Shown here: one piece after another, positions 43,851 through 55,219 of the stretch
Position numbering within the stretch: position 1 is the stretch's first letter
How the letters are laid out: each line of letters opens with the position of its first letter
Assembly (NCBI GenBank): GCA_009733575.1
Contig: ML769470.1
Span: 1-64,000 of the forward strand
DNA from: Gymnopus androsaceus JB14
Taxonomy: Eukaryota; Basidiomycota; Agaricomycetes; Agaricales; Omphalotaceae
DNA: 64,000 nucleotides
Direction of reading: 5' to 3'
Translations under genes and position numbers: made by a program
The notes under the pieces: model-generated
What the model was told of the DNA's origin: nothing
Database searches by the model: none
Seen by the model: only the letters and a program-made list of their open reading frames with translations

Positions 43851-46800
43851 ATGTCTGAAGAAGATGTGCAGTTGGGACACAAGAAGCGTAGACTACAGAA
43901 TGCGTGTAAGTCGCTCAATACCATTCAACACTGCGGTTCAGCAAGCTCAGTGCTTCCTAGGTGATCAATGTCGCAAGAAAAAGAGTAAGCTTTGATACTC
44001 TGAGCTCGTCTTGAAGCTTTAATCAGACATATATGTTTGCTCAATAGTAAAATGTAACAGAAACACGTGTTCGACGTTTGGAGGAACTGACGAAAACCTT
44101 GAAGGCGATAGTGAGATTAGCATAGACAATATTTGCTCTTATTGTATCTCTTCCAAAACCGAATGCACGCACGATATGGCACAGTCAAAGAAGGTATATA
44201 TATACGTGCCCATAGTCTCTGCGTAATCTCACATCCGTTGATTCCAGAAAAGTGGCCCTCGCAAAGGGTGAGCTCCGAGTCAAGCTCAAGCCAGCTATGA
44301 ACCAGAATTACTTACACGTTCCAGACAACCTCGTGGACAGCGCCCAATCCAAGCTACAGTCGAGGCTATCCTTTCTACTCGACATCGTTTTGAGGTCCCA
44401 AATGACTCGGTCAAAGTCAAACAGCTTCTAGTTGACCTTGCAAATCATATCAAGAAATTAGAGGAAGATATAACTCAACTTCGACATGGCTCAGCTTCGA
44501 CTCTCTCCGAGGCGGTCCGTCCGGGAGATACTACGTCTATGGATGAAAACCAGGAAGATGAAGCTGCAATCCAAGTCTCTCCTTCCTATTCGGTCGACGG
44601 TCTAACAAATAGCCTCGGAATGTTCGAGTTTGACGAGAAAAGCCCCCGACATTTTGGAGGGTCCAGTAATATCACATTGGTCAAAGCCGTTATGGATATC
44701 AAGAAGCTTTATGCCGGCGATAAACCTCTCAGACCGCACACCAAAAGAACGGAATTTTGGACGATCCAACCAGTCAGTATACATTCTTACTGCTGCATTT
44801 TCACCAACGTTATTCATAATTTGGTCTACATAGTGGCAAAAGCTTCCTTTTAGGGAGCCTCCGCCCTTTGAGTTTCCACCTGACGACCTCATGGCAGACT
44901 TAGTTGATCTGTACTTTATCTATTTTAACCAAGTTATGCCGATTGTGCATCGGCCGGTGTTTATCAAATCTCTAGCAGAAGGTTTACATCACAGGGACCG
45001 ATGCTTTGGGGGTCTTCTTCTAGTAATGTGTGCAGTGGGCGCCCGATTTTCGAATGATCCTCGCGTCTTTGAGGAAAACACTACATCCGAACAATCTATC
45101 GGCTGGAAATATATACGACAGACCCAACCTCTTAATCGTTCGTTTGTTGAACCTGCCTCCATCTACGACATTCAAATGTATGCTGTATGTATCATATAAT
45201 CCCTCGTCTTTGCTTCATTGCTCAAACCATTTTTTTTCTAGCTATACATGTGGTTTGTGGGACCTACTACGACTCCGGACATGTGCTGGATTCTTATCAG
45301 CGTCGGGGTCCGCTTAACTCAAGAGGTCGGTGCACATCGAAAGCATCGCGGTAATTCGAGACCTTCAGCAGAGACTGAAACTTGGAAACGTGCTTTCTGG
45401 GTGATGTATGCCATGGACATTTTTGCAAGCTCTTTTCTAGGTCGACCTCGATCAATGTCTCAGGATGAGTATGTTCAATTTCCTGTCTACGAATATCGAC
45501 TGCTCATATCTGGATACGCTAGCTTTGACGTAGACCTTCCATTCGAATGCGATGAAGAATACTGGGAGCATACTGAGCCCGAATTGGCATTTCAGCAACC
45601 TCCTGGAAAACCATCGACAATGTCATACTGGATATGTTTTCTTAAGCTTATGACTATCATGGGATCGGTATTACGAACCATCGTGAGCATTGCCGAGCTC
45701 TTCATTGTAGATACACATACTCATTTACGGAGCAGTATGCAATCAAACAATCTGATATGTATTCTGCTGTGGGTTTATCGAAACTAGAATGGCACGAGAA
45801 AGTCGTTGCTGAATTGGACTCGTTACTTAACAAGTGGGTCGACGAGATCCCGGAACATCGTGCGTTTGGAATAAATCGATCCCATTCAAAGTTAACACTT
45901 GCAATATCAGTGAAATGGGACCCGAATCGAAAGAATATGGAACACTTTCGACAATCAACTATGTTATACGTAACTTACTACTGGATTCAGGTTCGTATTT
46001 CTCTGGTCAGAAATTTTATTCATCACCCATTCTATGAGCCCTGTAAAGATCCAAGTGCATAGACCATTTATATCTGGGCCTGGAGAAGACTCGCTTTTGA
46101 ACTTCCCGTCGTTGGCCATATGTTGCAATGCTTCCAGAGCTTGCATTTCAGTCATAGATACTCACCAGCGGCGTCTTGGTGCAGGTATGATTGTTGTACC
46201 AAACGTGTTGGTTGGTAAAAGCCCATTAATTACCTCTGCATTGGAAAGTGATTTTCATTCTTAGATGGCGTTATTCAGTTCTTGCATGTTACTCCTTATA
46301 AACGCCTGGAGAGGAAAACACTCAGGCGCCTCTTTGATGGATCTTGGCAAAGAACTCACTGATGTTCACAAAGGCATGAATGCTCTTCATCACTATGAAA
46401 ACAGGTATACTTATGTTAGTTGCCCAACTTTCAACATATGATCTAACACTAGATAGATGGACAGGTGCGGGTCGATTCGCGTAAGTTAATAGGCTCCTCA
46501 ACATTACATTAAACCGTCCTTACTGTTCATCATTAGGGATGTTCTGCTGGAGGTGATGTCTGTCAGTCACTTCTCTCCAGCAAGCGAACCGACACCATCC
46601 TTGAAACGGCCTCGGAAACCAGACAATGACAATGCTACTTCTTTTGTGTCGACTGGTGAGGGAGTTGATCAGCGACAAATAGCTGGAAGTAGTCAAGTTT
46701 CAGTGGCTCTAGAATCCACAAATCAGCCTACGCTCTCGCCATTTTCAGAGCCTTTCAATGGTTCCAACCTACCTTTACACAGTAGTGAACTTGGAAGCCT

Positions 46801-47194
46801 TCCAGTTTATGAACATATTGACTGGTCTACAATACAGAAGGAATGGCTAAACCCCGAAACCTGTGCTCCAAGCCTTTCAAACCCTACTCTCGAGCCGGGC
46901 CCCAGCAATCAGTCTCAGATGAATACAACACCTGAATACCTTGGAGGTCAGTCTGATTTTTGCCGAAGTTACGTCGCTAAACTATACACTGATAGGAAGC
47001 CCAATATCAATCTTTTCGGCTCAAGAATCTGATATTCAGCATACTAGGTAGTAAACTGCATCCCTTGATGTGTGGAAACCATTCTCAACCTCCATTCTAG
47101 TGCCTTAGAGGATTTAGGTGATTGGGCCTCGTATATGGCAAGTGTTGATGAAGTGCTTCAATCATTAAATACTGGAGGTTCAAGTCTTATCTAG
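43851..47194 (+). CDS. Zn2Cys6 fungal-specific transcription factor
   Basis: A Gal4-type DNA-binding regulator. The start is MSEEDVQLGHKKRRLQNA. Across three introns the zinc cluster reads CDQCRKKKIKCNRN, then TIDNICSYCISSKTEC; this fits C-x2-C-x6-C followed by C-x2-C-x6-C with all six cysteines present. A 55-nt intron (GTGTTC to GATTAG, about 44068-44120) is needed to keep the spacing normal. A coiled-coil linker follows (VKQLLVDLANHIKKLEEDIT), then the fungal transcription factor middle domain, with YFIYFNQVMPIVHRPVFIKS, GLLLVMCAVGARFSNDPRV, ILISVGVRLTQEVGAHRKHR, AFWVMYAMDIFASSFLGRPR and YYWIQVQVHRPFI. The C-terminus is Ser/Pro-rich, ending SLNTGGSSLI at 47194. Targets are unknown. The frame looks intact apart from untested splice sites around 46180-46540. 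Confidence 0.85.
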
Positions 47195-48126
47195 AATTTG
47201 TTCTTCCTCATCATGTTAGGTACCTTTACATATTCTTCTGGCTCTCACTGTTCATAGATACATATAGACAGGTTTAGAAAAGTGATGAAAGTTCAATCAG
47301 AAGGTGTATCACTGCATATTTTTATAACTTAGCATTCACTTCCTGCATTCCCCGCCTCTATAAGCTAGAGCTTTACCTGTTTGCTGGAAGAGCTTTCCAA
47401 ATTCCGGGATTCCTAAAAATTGAAAGAACTACATATATATTGAGGTTACAGGTTAAGTTTTAACTATGTGGTTCTGCGAAGAATTAAATACATTCTAATG
47501 CACTCGTCCCTACACTCAGCTCCGGCAAGGCACATACTTAGAAGAAGATGCATAGTTTTCTTCATACGATGACTACCGCCGCGATGGGATTAGATGGTGG
47601 CTACGACGACTCCGAAAAGGGAGTCGAGTCGGCCATAACGGTCTTATGAACGCTCGTGACGACTTCATAAATGCTAAGAATGCGATAAATGGCATTATAA
47701 TCGCGCTATATGGGCCTTCTATAGACTCGCGGGGCGCCACCTATTTCAGATAAATTCGACATTTTCGTAACTTTAACTTGGTAAAATTTCGATTCAACAA
47801 AATTCAGCTTTTGTTGCGGAACTCTGTGACTCTCATAAAACTATTCTTCGAACTTGCTCCCGCAGGCCAGCAAGTACTTTTGTCACATTACAAATATCGG
47901 AGAACGGCAGGTTCACGAACCTACGCTTTGTCATTCCGAGTTGATTCCGAGTCGGAATCGTAATCTCTTGTACGAAGGCTGAGAAACCACTTCTCGCGCA
48001 ATTCTAGTTCGAAAACAGCTTACCAACTCCCAAGCCCTGGTTATATCATCACAAGGTAATGCGTACTCATATATATATGACGATCGACGATCGAACAGAA
48101 GCCACTCTTTCTCATCTCGAAACATC
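47195..48126. other. Intergenic stretch, no gene seen
   Basis: It includes TATA-rich DNA near 48068-48078 before the oxidoreductase start, a candidate core promoter. No RNA gene or repeat is recognised. Confidence 0.45.
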
Positions 48127-49376
48127 ATGTCTCAAAAAGTTCTTTTTCTAGAGAAAGGCAAAGGCCCATTCGTGGTAGCTGATGCTCCCATCCAGAAGCC
48201 TGGTCCTGGGCAGCTTTCTGTCAAAGTCATCAGTGCTGCTCTGAACCCAGTCGATTGGAAAATTCAAGCATTTGACTTCTTCATCCAGAAGTATCCTGCA
48301 ATTCTCGGTACAGACATTGCTGGCGATGTGGAAGAGGTCGGCGAGGGTGTCGAAGGCTTCGCCAAAGGCGACAAAATGTATGTTTACAACGTGTTTTTGG
48401 CTGGATAGCGGGCTGATACCCATTTATCAGCTTCTTCCAGGGATACTTTACTAACGAGTTCGCTGGCTTCCAGCAGTACACTCTAATTCCCGCTGATATC
48501 GTTGGCAAGGTCAGTCATTTCTCTACTAATGTATAACGCGCTCCTAAACCTAGCTTGATCATTTAGATCCCTTCCAACATCGACTACGCGCAGGCTTCGT
48601 CAATTCCTCTTGGATTCACCACTTCCGCTGTTGGTATCCTGTCCGAAAACGGACTAGCTCTCAATCCTACCTTTGATTCGAAAGTTAGCTTTTCCGGAAA
48701 ACCAGCGTTCGTTTTGGGCGGTAGCACATCAGTTGGCCAATATGGTTCGTCATTTTATCTCATCCTAAGCCATGGTAACTATTCTCACCCATTCGCACAG
48801 CCATCCAAATCTTCAAACTTCTCGGCTTCAGCACAATCATCACGTATGCGTCTGCCAGACACACTGATTTCTTGAAATCGCTCGGTGCCACGCACGTCAT
48901 TGACCGTGGAGAGGTTTCTGCCGATAAGCTGGCGGAGGCCGTCAAGAAAATCGCCAACGCTCCAATCGAAAACGCTTACGACGGAGTCGGTGACGAAGCT
49001 TCTGTAGCTGCTGCTCTTGATTCTCTTGCTGAGGGCGGAAAGTTGGCCTCAGTGAGCCCACAAGCTAAAGGTCGAGGAGATGGAAAGAATGTGATCCCGA
49101 TCTTTGGAAGTTCGCATGCACCCCAGAACAGGGACTTTGGTCGTATTTTGTGGAAGCATTTGCCTAGATTGGTACAAGATGGAACGATTGTGGTGAGTTA
49201 TGACACAATTGAGCTCATATGCTTTCGTGGTTCTGAGATATAATCGCCTCATCTAGCCCAACCGCGTGGAGAAACTCCCCAATGGTCTTGCCGGAATCGA
49301 CGACGGATTGAAGAAATTGAAGGACAATAAAGTTAGCGGTGTTAAATTGATTGCTTTCCCCCAGGAAACGGTCTAG
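48127..49376 (+). CDS. MDR-family NAD(P)H-dependent oxidoreductase (zinc-independent type)
   Basis: A medium-chain dehydrogenase/reductase, related to quinone oxidoreductases and trans-enoyl reductases. The GroES-like half shows [19 protein letters not shown] and [20 protein letters not shown]. The Rossmann half has the cofactor motif GGSTSVGQY followed after an intron by [20 protein letters not shown], then [17 protein letters not shown] and [20 protein letters not shown]. The stop at 49374-49376 follows [11 protein letters not shown]. Typical zinc-ligand residues are not apparent, which fits the zinc-free branch. Introns at about 48378-48435, 48509-48567, 48745-48800 and 49193-49256 have GT/AG ends. 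Length about 350 residues is normal. The substrate cannot be told from sequence. Confidence 0.87.
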
Positions 49377-49866
49377 TGAGCGTCTTGGCCAGAGGAATAG
49401 TATCAAAGTGTATCAGTAGTGCAGAATCATTATAACGACTCTTATAAGTATATACGATTGATCTCGATTCAGCTTATATGTCTGCTTCCCATCCGAGTGA
49501 GGAGAACGAAGAGCAGGTCTGAGTGGATGTTTAGGGATGCCAGGCAGGTTACTTACATACTTAGTAGTGAGCAACTTGCAAGCGACTGATCGTGGGTGAA
49601 CTTAGAAGCGTCAAAGAAGAAGCGCTCGACTTCTTTGTCTTCAATCGTCACTTTGTTTCTTCAGTTTACCACTGCCACTGCGGTATTCACGTGTCTTCAG
49701 TCTTTCTCTTGACTTATTCACCCAAGAGAACGCGCAATTCCAAGCATTTTCCCAAATTCAACGCGCCGAAGCTCTGGAGAGTATTTTCTTAGCTGTACGG
49801 TGGATTTATCGTAATTAAATAGAGCACCCATCTAATCATTTTTCTACAAGATTTCGACTTATAATC
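49377..49866. other. Intergenic stretch, no gene seen
   Basis: The small frame at 49592-49792 has no features. Nothing else is recognised. Confidence 0.4.
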
Positions 49867-51537
49867 ATGGTCAACTCTAGCTCTCGAACGACTCGAGAGC
49901 GAAGCTTTCACCTGCAATCTAGCCTCGACTTTGAGGAAGTGCATAGGAGACTTCGTACCGAACACGGTCCTGCAGCTCATCCCGAGTCTGAAATACTCGG
50001 CGCATTGGCAGAGGTCGATAAAGACATCGATGAAGTCAACAAAGAGGTCGAAGACTGCGAATTCGAGATTCATCGTCTCCAATCTCGCATCATCTTTCTC
50101 CGGAATCATCATCGTTGTTTGGAGGAACACAAAGCTTGCCTGCGCTTTCTTAGGTCCCCAATTCGAAAAATTCCCAATGAAACGCTTCTCCGCATATTTG
50201 GTTTTTCATGCGATGAGAACGAGCTCACATCGAAGAAGTTAAGCACTATGCCCGCATTGTCGATTAGTGGTGTATGCGCTCGCTGGCGGAACCTTATGAA
50301 GGACTTTCCTAACCTGTGGTCTCGTATTCGGATTGAGACCCAGACAGCTCCTTCCAAACATCTGAATCTTCCCATCCTCGATCTGTACCTTGAACGTTCG
50401 CGACAATCTCCCCTCATCGTTAACATTACTGGGATGGTTTCTACATTGCAGCCACATCATTCAGCCATTTGCGTCACTCTTGCTACACACAGTAACCACT
50501 GGAAGCAGCTTACAGTGTGGTCATCGAAAATTTATAACGAGCTGAATCGGACTCTGCATTCTCAGAAACCTCCACATTTCCTGATGCTGGAAGAACTCAT
50601 ACTCCCAACCCTCACATTCAACGCTCCAGATGCTTTAGATAGGTACCAAAATGCTCCAAATCTAATCAGTCTATCCCTTGGTATTATCCCTTTGGTAAAC
50701 CTGGGTGAGAACAAATTTCCTTGGAAGCAGCTTACTCAAATTGATGTTTACCAGCATCCGGAGGGAATGAAAACCCTATTAGATGGATGTGATAGACTGA
50801 AGGAGCTGCAACTTCGAGAATTTGATAGAGCAGGGCTATATCGACAATGTGTGCCTCCCGCGACACCTGCCGCTCTCGAAACGCTATCACTAAGCCTCTC
50901 TCAAACGTCTCTTTCTGAGAGCTTGGCGGATGTGGCTTTCTCCTCAATGACCTGCCCGTCCCTCACCTCTCTGTTCATCGAGGCTCATAAAAAATATGAA
51001 CGTACATGGCCCAAAGAAAGCCTCCATGCTTTCATATCCCGGTCGTCATTCCTCCTTACCACTCTTTCTATCAAGTTCATTCCCCTCTCGGACTCTGATC
51101 TTATTGATCTTCTTGGTCGCTTACCTTCCCTTCTCCATCTCACCCTAGATGACTTCAAGCTTGCCGCGTCCACTACCCCTAGTCCCATTACCCCGCAATT
51201 AATTCAAAGTCTGCACGCCTTTCCCAGTACGAGCTCCGTCGGTGTCTCCTCAGCTCTCGTGCGGAATCTGCAGAGCCTCGAACTGACATTCAGTGGGGAT
51301 GATTTCAATGATAAGGACTTCGTCGATATGGTGGCATCGAGGTGGTTTCCTGAAAGACGTGGCTTTGAACTTCAACTTGTAAAGGCAACCAGAGCTGGAA
51401 CGACGTGTTTGCGCTCAGTGGTCATGCACTTTAGGAATCGGGAGGTAAATGAAGAGATGTATAAGCCGTTGAAGCATTTGGAGAAGGCTGGAATGAGGGT
51501 CGTAGTTATTGGTAAACAGGGCTTACTTTCTTTGTAG
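49867..51537 (+). CDS. Coiled-coil / F-box-like protein, paralogue 1
   Basis: A single exon encodes 556 residues. An N-terminal coiled coil of about 75 residues (around EVDKDIDEVNKEVEDCEFEI) leads to an F-box-like segment SPIRKIPNETLLRIFGFSCD and ISGVCARWRNLMKDFPNLWS. The remainder is a leucine-rich-repeat-like array, with LEELILPTLTF, LISLSLGIIPL, LKELQLREFD, LETLSLSLSQTSLSESLADV and LTSLFIEAHKK, closing with KHLEKAGMRVVVI. Such proteins are common as large families in mushrooms and probably recruit targets to SCF ligase. It is clearly related to the genes at 55220 and 57214 across its whole length. The frame is intact. Confidence 0.85.
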   Translation: MVNSSSRTTRERSFHLQSSLDFEEVHRRLRTEHGPAAHPESEILGALAEVDKDIDEVNKEVEDCEFEIHRLQSRIIFLRNHHRCLEEHKACLRFLRSPIRKIPNETLLRIFGFSCDENELTSKKLSTMPALSISGVCARWRNLMKDFPNLWSRIRIETQTAPSKHLNLPILDLYLERSRQSPLIVNITGMVSTLQPHHSAICVTLATHSNHWKQLTVWSSKIYNELNRTLHSQKPPHFLMLEELILPTLTFNAPDALDRYQNAPNLISLSLGIIPLVNLGENKFPWKQLTQIDVYQHPEGMKTLLDGCDRLKELQLREFDRAGLYRQCVPPATPAALETLSLSLSQTSLSESLADVAFSSMTCPSLTSLFIEAHKKYERTWPKESLHAFISRSSFLLTTLSIKFIPLSDSDLIDLLGRLPSLLHLTLDDFKLAASTTPSPITPQLIQSLHAFPSTSSVGVSSALVRNLQSLELTFSGDDFNDKDFVDMVASRWFPERRGFELQLVKATRAGTTCLRSVVMHFRNREVNEEMYKPLKHLEKAGMRVVVIGKQGLLSL

Positions 51538-51819
51538 CTACATTATTTACTATAAAGTTGGTTGAAAGTTTGTATAAAACGGTATATTTCAGTTGTTCTA
51601 AACTACATCATAGTACATGGGGATTTGTAAAGACCGGTTTGAGGTAGAAGATCAAGCGCTTATGAAGGCTGTTAGGCGCTCACCGCAGCCTCTGACAGCA
51701 ACATCGTACTTTCTTCTTTTCTACCCCTTCTGCCCCGATACGAACTACTTTGAACTTGCGGTTACGAATCAACAATTACAGCTAGCTCAATTTGTTAAAT
51801 CTACAGCCCATTTGGTATC

Positions 51820-53360
51820 ATGTCAGGCGGAGGACTTTCTAGGCGGCGAGTCGGGGGCGGTTCAACTTTGTCTGGTTCGATGGTTTCTGACGGCAACGAA
51901 TCTGGCGAATCATCACCTCGGTCGACAATTAATGGCGGCGGAATGAGCGGTAGTCACGCTGGTTCAGCTTTCCAGGGGGGCAGCAAAATTGCTTATGATC
52001 CTCGGGATTTAGAAGATATTGGCGCAGAGCAGAGAAAGGTCGGAGGAAAGATGCCAAAGCTCACGATAATGGAGGAAATTCTGCTACTCGGAATTAAAGA
52101 TAAACAGGTGCAGCTTATTTGGTTTGTTTTCATTCGTGTGAGCTCATTTAATTTTGTATTATCATCAGGGATACCTCTCGTTTTGGAACGACAACATTTC
52201 GTACGCTCTAAGGGGCTGTATTCTCATTGAACTTGCTCTTCGTCGCCGGATTGCTCTTGTCCGCGACCCGAATCGACGCCGCGTCTCTCTGAGTGAGCGT
52301 CTGGTCGAAGTTATCGATGACCGCCAGACAGGCGAAACTATACTCGACGAAACTCTACGCATGATGAAAGCTCAGCAAGATCCTCCTGCTCCTCCTGGTG
52401 CTCCTGCAGGAAGCGCTGGAAGTGGCGGAGAGAAACTAGGCGTTAACAATTGGGTCGATTTATTGAGCGGTGAAACATGGAACGTCCTCAAAATCGGCTT
52501 TCAGCTCAAGCAGGTGCGGGAACGGTTGGCAAAGGGTTTGGTGGATAAGGGTGTTCTGAGAACAGAGAAACGAAACTTTCTGTTGTTTGATATGGCTACT
52601 CATCCTGTCGCTGATACAAAGACAAAGGTCGATATTCTAAATTTATCTCTGACTTTCTCTCATGCTCTTTGTAGGCGGACATCATACGGAGAGTCGTGTC
52701 CATGCTTACAGCGACGACGTCCACCGTACCTCGGGAGGCTCTTCTAGAGGAGGGTACACAGTGTCGGGTTCTCCGAGGTGTTTGTCTCGTCTGTGCAGCC
52801 TATACGGCTAGCGTGCTAGATAACGCCTTTGGAGGGAGTCCAACATCCACCGGTGAGCCATACATTCCTTTCATATACAAAAACTCAGCGTATACGATGT
52901 AGGTGCGCTAGGTTATGAGGAGCGTGAGGCGGCATTTGCTCGAGCAGACGAAATCCTAGCTGAATTCAGTAATTGGCCGTTCGGTAGCGGGCTTGGGGAA
53001 AGTGGTAAGCTTTTTCTTCGATGTTATTTCACACTGCTTATTCTTTCTCTCTCTAGGTTCCACACCAGGGAGTAGAAAACGCCAAGGCTCGCGTATCGCG
53101 ACTGGCACCACTACCGATCCTGGAAGGGAGAGTATCCTTGGATTGGTTACAGATGCGAAAAAAGAGATGAATTCAGGTCTGGCCGGCGTGTCGTCGTCAG
53201 GTGAGAGGAATAATGCTCTCCGTTCCTACTGTGTTCTGACTATCTACATTTTCCCTCCTTCATAGGGCCTTCGCAACCGTTAGACGACAGCGAAGATCTC
53301 GGATTCGAGCTTGTAGCCGGTGTGTTGGAGGTGTTAAGCAAGCTGGATTCGTTGTTATAG
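51820..53360 (+). CDS. VPS74: Vps74/GOLPH3 (GPP34) Golgi phosphoprotein
   Basis: A PtdIns4P-binding peripheral Golgi protein that retains glycosyltransferases. The start is [18 protein letters not shown] Gly/Ser-rich basic N-terminus precedes [20 protein letters not shown], joined through an intron to [20 protein letters not shown] and [13 protein letters not shown]. Next come [14 protein letters not shown], a short Pro/Ala/Gly insert, and [50 protein letters not shown]. Later exons give [19 protein letters not shown] and [20 protein letters not shown], ending in an acidic tail [18 protein letters not shown] at 53360. Two extra low-complexity inserts make it somewhat longer than the yeast protein. 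Five introns have good ends. It starts 283 bp after the F-box gene in the same direction. Confidence 0.92.
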
Positions 53361-53652
53361 GTGTATCGTAATTACCTGGGTTGTTCATTTTTATATTCCT
53401 TCTCATTGCTCTGACCATCGGCTCCCTACATACCTACCCAACGTCGATTTAAAGCACCACCTACCTTTCCTACTTTTTTACCATCCTGATGGTGCAAAAT
53501 TACTCATTAATTCGGAATAAATTATATATATGTGGAATTATGAGTCTCCGCGTTATCCTTCGGATTCCTCATTAGTCTACTGAGTCTCTGACCCGTTAGG
53601 GAAGGCAGGCACGTTCACACATTCCTTCCTTTTTTCCTTCTTTCTCGTAAGA

Positions 53653-55134
53653 ATGGCATCCAGCTTAAAGCCCAAAGTACTGACACTCAACACCCCGGGC
53701 CAAGTATCCGAGGAATATGTTCATGAAATGAACGATTTGGTAGAATTTCATGCGAGTACATCGTAAAACTTCTCCTTTCTCACCTGTTTAGTACGTTTAG
53801 TGTGTATTAAAACCGATCTATCGTCTAGGTCGTAGACCAAGCTTCGCATGATGAACTGGCGAAGAGGATCAAGGATGCTGTGGAGGAGAACGGACCTTTT
53901 GTTGGTAAGTACTCATCTAAGCCCACCATTCAAACTATCCAAGCTCATCGAATTCATCGCAGCCTTCGTGGCTTTCTTGAAATGGGCCGAGAAACTTCCT
54001 TTTCCTTATGATGAAGCTCTTCTCGGATCTCTCGTCGATTCTGGCTGTAAAATGGTTAGTTCGGGAGGAGCAGGGTTCGATTGGGTTTGTCAAGTGTCCA
54101 TAATCTGGAAGAACTTGAGAGAGTTTATTCATTGATCCAGGCCGATGTCCCATACCTCACATCCCGGGGCGTATACTATGGCAACACGCCTAAGAGTGCT
54201 GCTATACGGACCGCTGATAGTACTGCTATGATGATTCTACAAGCACTCAGTGGTTCGTCGGAGCGCGAAGCAGAGACCCGTGCAGGAAAGTGGTTGAATT
54301 TTAATCGAATGGCGAAGGATGTAAGGAGATCGACATTGGGGATCATAGGTATGGGAAACATTGGGAAGTTGGGTGAGTTAGGTTCTTCACGCTACTCTCT
54401 TGCGCCCGTCATTTCTTCAACGAACTACTAACTCAATTTTTCTTGTAACTCAATTTTTCTTGGTTCATATACAGTCGCTCAACACATGCACCATTTCGGC
54501 ATGAAAATCATCTACTGCAATCGCTCTCGGCTTCCTCCCTGGGTAGAGAAAGAATTCGGCAACGCAGAATATGTCACCTTCGATGAGATCCTCGTGCGCT
54601 CAGATGTGATTTCCCTGCATTGTCCACTCAATGACGAAACGAGACATCTGTTTAACAAAGAAAGTGAGTACATGTGCGGATTAGTTTCAACCAAGTCCTC
54701 ATAATTCTACGCAGCTTTTGACAAAATGCGTGACGGGATCATCATTGTGAACACCTCCCGAGGGCCAGTGATTGACGAGAACGCGTTGGTGGAGGCACTG
54801 GAAAGCGGGAAAGTGTTGCGTGCGGCGTTGGACGTGTATGAGGTACTCATTCACAGTATCTGCTCATCCGTTCTACTATGTACTGATCTTAACTTTCAGT
54901 TTGAACCGAAGGTCCATCCTGGATTGATCAAGGCAGCGAATACCGTACGTCCGGCCTCCATGGTTCCAAATTCACCTCGTCGACATGGACTAACTTCTGA
55001 TTTATCTACAGACTCTCCTTCCTCACTCAGCCGTCGCCAATGAGACGCTCATGACTGACCAACAGACAGAGGTTATGGCAAATCTGGAAGCGTTCATAAA
55101 GACGGGCAAGCCAAATAGTCCTGTTAACCTTTAA
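53653..55134 (+). CDS. D-2-hydroxyacid dehydrogenase (glyoxylate/hydroxypyruvate reductase-like)
   Basis: An NAD(P)H-dependent reductase of 2-oxoacids by family. The start is [20 protein letters not shown]. The second exon begins after a possible GC donor at about 53749. The coenzyme motif is [20 protein letters not shown], joined through an intron at about 54374-54475. Catalytic residues can be placed: the Arg in [14 protein letters not shown], the Glu in the ALDVYEFEPKVH region, and the His in [12 protein letters not shown]. The protein ends GKPNSPVNL at 55134, about 345 residues. NRSRLPP in the second strand region with no Asp after it suggests NADPH preference; this is an inference. Seven or so short introns are present, including a 55-nt one at about 54664-54716. 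Confidence 0.88.
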
Positions 55135-55219
55135 TGATAGATGGAGAACATACAATCGGTAGAGTACTAGTACATTCAACTACATTTGAACTCGAAATTA
55201 TGTTATATAACCACAAGCC